NCBI GenBank assembly: GCA_050999155.1
Contig: JBPCPM010000103.1
Span: 1 to 38,925 of the forward strand
Length of the DNA: 38,925 nucleotides
Reading direction: 5' to 3'
Source: JBPCPM01 sp050999155
GTDB taxonomy: Bacteria; Actinomycetota; Thermoleophilia; Solirubrobacterales; 70-9
This document shows, piece after piece, positions 38,721 to 38,925 of this stretch. The notes below the pieces were generated by a model. The model searched no databases, had not been told where the DNA came from, and saw only the letters and a program-made list of their open reading frames with translations. Every line of letters begins with the position of its first letter. Positions within the stretch are counted from its first letter, which is position 1. Made by a program: the position numbers and the translations under genes.

Positions 38721-38925
38721 CCCCCGCACCCGGTTCCGACCGGACACCGATTTAGACACGGAGGTGTCAGGTGTCGGCAACAGGGGAGGACGGGGTGTAG
38801 GCGAGCGAGGAGGGCGAGGGCGAGGGCGACCACCGCGCCGGACGCGCAGCCGTAGGCAAGCGGGAGGTGCGGTGGTCGGCGCGCCGCAAGCAGGAGGTGG
38901 TCATGCGCTTGTTGCGCGGCGAGTC
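38721..38925 (+). mobile_element. Insertion sequence, left part
   Basis: Starts where integrase homology ends. It includes a GACAC-GGAG-GTGTC hairpin near 38754-38767, preceded by CCGGACACCGATTTAGACAC, plausible terminal repeat sequence, and then a transposase-like coding start. The right end lies outside the window, so neither terminal repeat nor target duplication can be confirmed. Confidence 0.5.
38801..38925 (+). CDS. Transposase, N-terminal fragment
   Basis: Frame from 38801 (after an in-frame TAG at 38798) reads to KREVRWSARRKQEVVMRLLR and GES at the window edge. The basic ‘RWSxxRKxEVVxRLLRGE’ helix is typical of the OrfA/HTH start of IS3-like and related transposases. The start codon is not settled; GTG 38867 is the only standard one in frame, but would drop several residues. 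Truncated by the window edge. Confidence 0.5.

Larger units (their letters stand above)
35573..38925. mobile_element. Integrative element (AICE-like), degraded, right end outside window
   Basis: Bounded on the left by tRNA scars. Contents in order: direct repeats, leader ORF, HUH Rep, hypothetical gene, HTH (Xis-like) gene, tyrosine integrase. This set of rep, xis and int beside a tRNA resembles actinomycete integrative and conjugative elements of the pSAM2 type. No transfer ATPase (TraB/FtsK-like) is seen before the window ends. Int is interrupted by a stop and a probable IS, so the element is likely immobile. Base composition is less GC-rich than the chromosome to the left. Confidence 0.6.

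Noticed and set aside
1..38925. CRISPR arrays, rRNA genes or complete tRNA genes
   Set aside because: No regularly spaced repeats, no rRNA-like sequence, and both tRNA-like matches lack 5' halves.

Overview
The window is GC-rich (roughly 70%), densely coded DNA. It looks like an actinobacterial chromosome, possibly the Thermoleophilia/Solirubrobacterales branch. That placement is an inference from gene order (yebC-ruvC-ruvA-ruvB upstream of secDF and a RelA/SpoT gene), many GTG starts, an actinobacterial type glucosyl-3-phosphoglycerate synthase and ANTAR and SigB/F-type regulators; no marker gene was searched.

Layout. 1-11.6 kb: one minus-strand housekeeping block, in transcription order yebC, ruvC, ruvA, ruvB, an SRPBCC protein, a zinc-ribbon protein, a fused secDF, a small membrane protein, a lipoprotein, recJ and a (p)ppGpp synthetase/hydrolase cut by the window edge. 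11.6-16.3 kb: a DMT-type transporter (plus), two small uncharacterised genes, and a pdxS-pdxT-M29 aminopeptidase operon (minus). 16.3-25.5 kb: an RpiR-type regulator, a sulfotransferase/SnoaL-like fusion, a secreted subtilase with an insert between its catalytic His and Ser, small acidic and small membrane proteins, a patatin/alpha-hydroxy-acid oxidase pair, CcdA and a FemAB-like acyltransferase. 25.5-30.9 kb: a tightly overlapping six-gene operon (NodB-like deacetylase, acyl-CoA-dehydrogenase-like protein, NodS-like methyltransferase, ferredoxin-reductase-like flavoprotein, family 2 glycosyltransferase, secreted glycoside hydrolase). It looks like an uncharacterised pathway that builds or tailors a modified amino sugar or glycoconjugate, and is the best candidate here for an undescribed system. 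31-34.8 kb: a stress-flavoured stretch with gpgS, a CsbD-like protein, a SigB/F-type sigma factor, an ANTAR regulator with a degenerate receiver, and a flavodoxin-like reductase. 34.9-35.5 kb: a MazEF-type toxin-antitoxin pair.

35.5 kb to the end is accessory. Two tRNA 3' halves (Met/Ile2-like CAT on minus, Val-like CAC on plus) lie 250 bp apart without their 5' halves, as expected of attachment-site scars. They are followed by a 16-bp direct repeat, a short leader ORF with a hairpin, a HUH-type replication initiator, a hypothetical gene, a helix-turn-helix (excisionase-like) gene and a tyrosine integrase. The integrase has an in-frame amber codon and then loses its C-terminus where a probable insertion sequence begins, so this actinobacterial integrative element (or plasmid relic) looks immobile.

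A theme across the window is a TANNNT hexamer 5-7 nt before the start codon of eight genes that have no Shine-Dalgarno sequence, pointing to frequent leaderless transcription in both chromosomal and element genes. Gene functions come from motifs read by eye; no database search was run.
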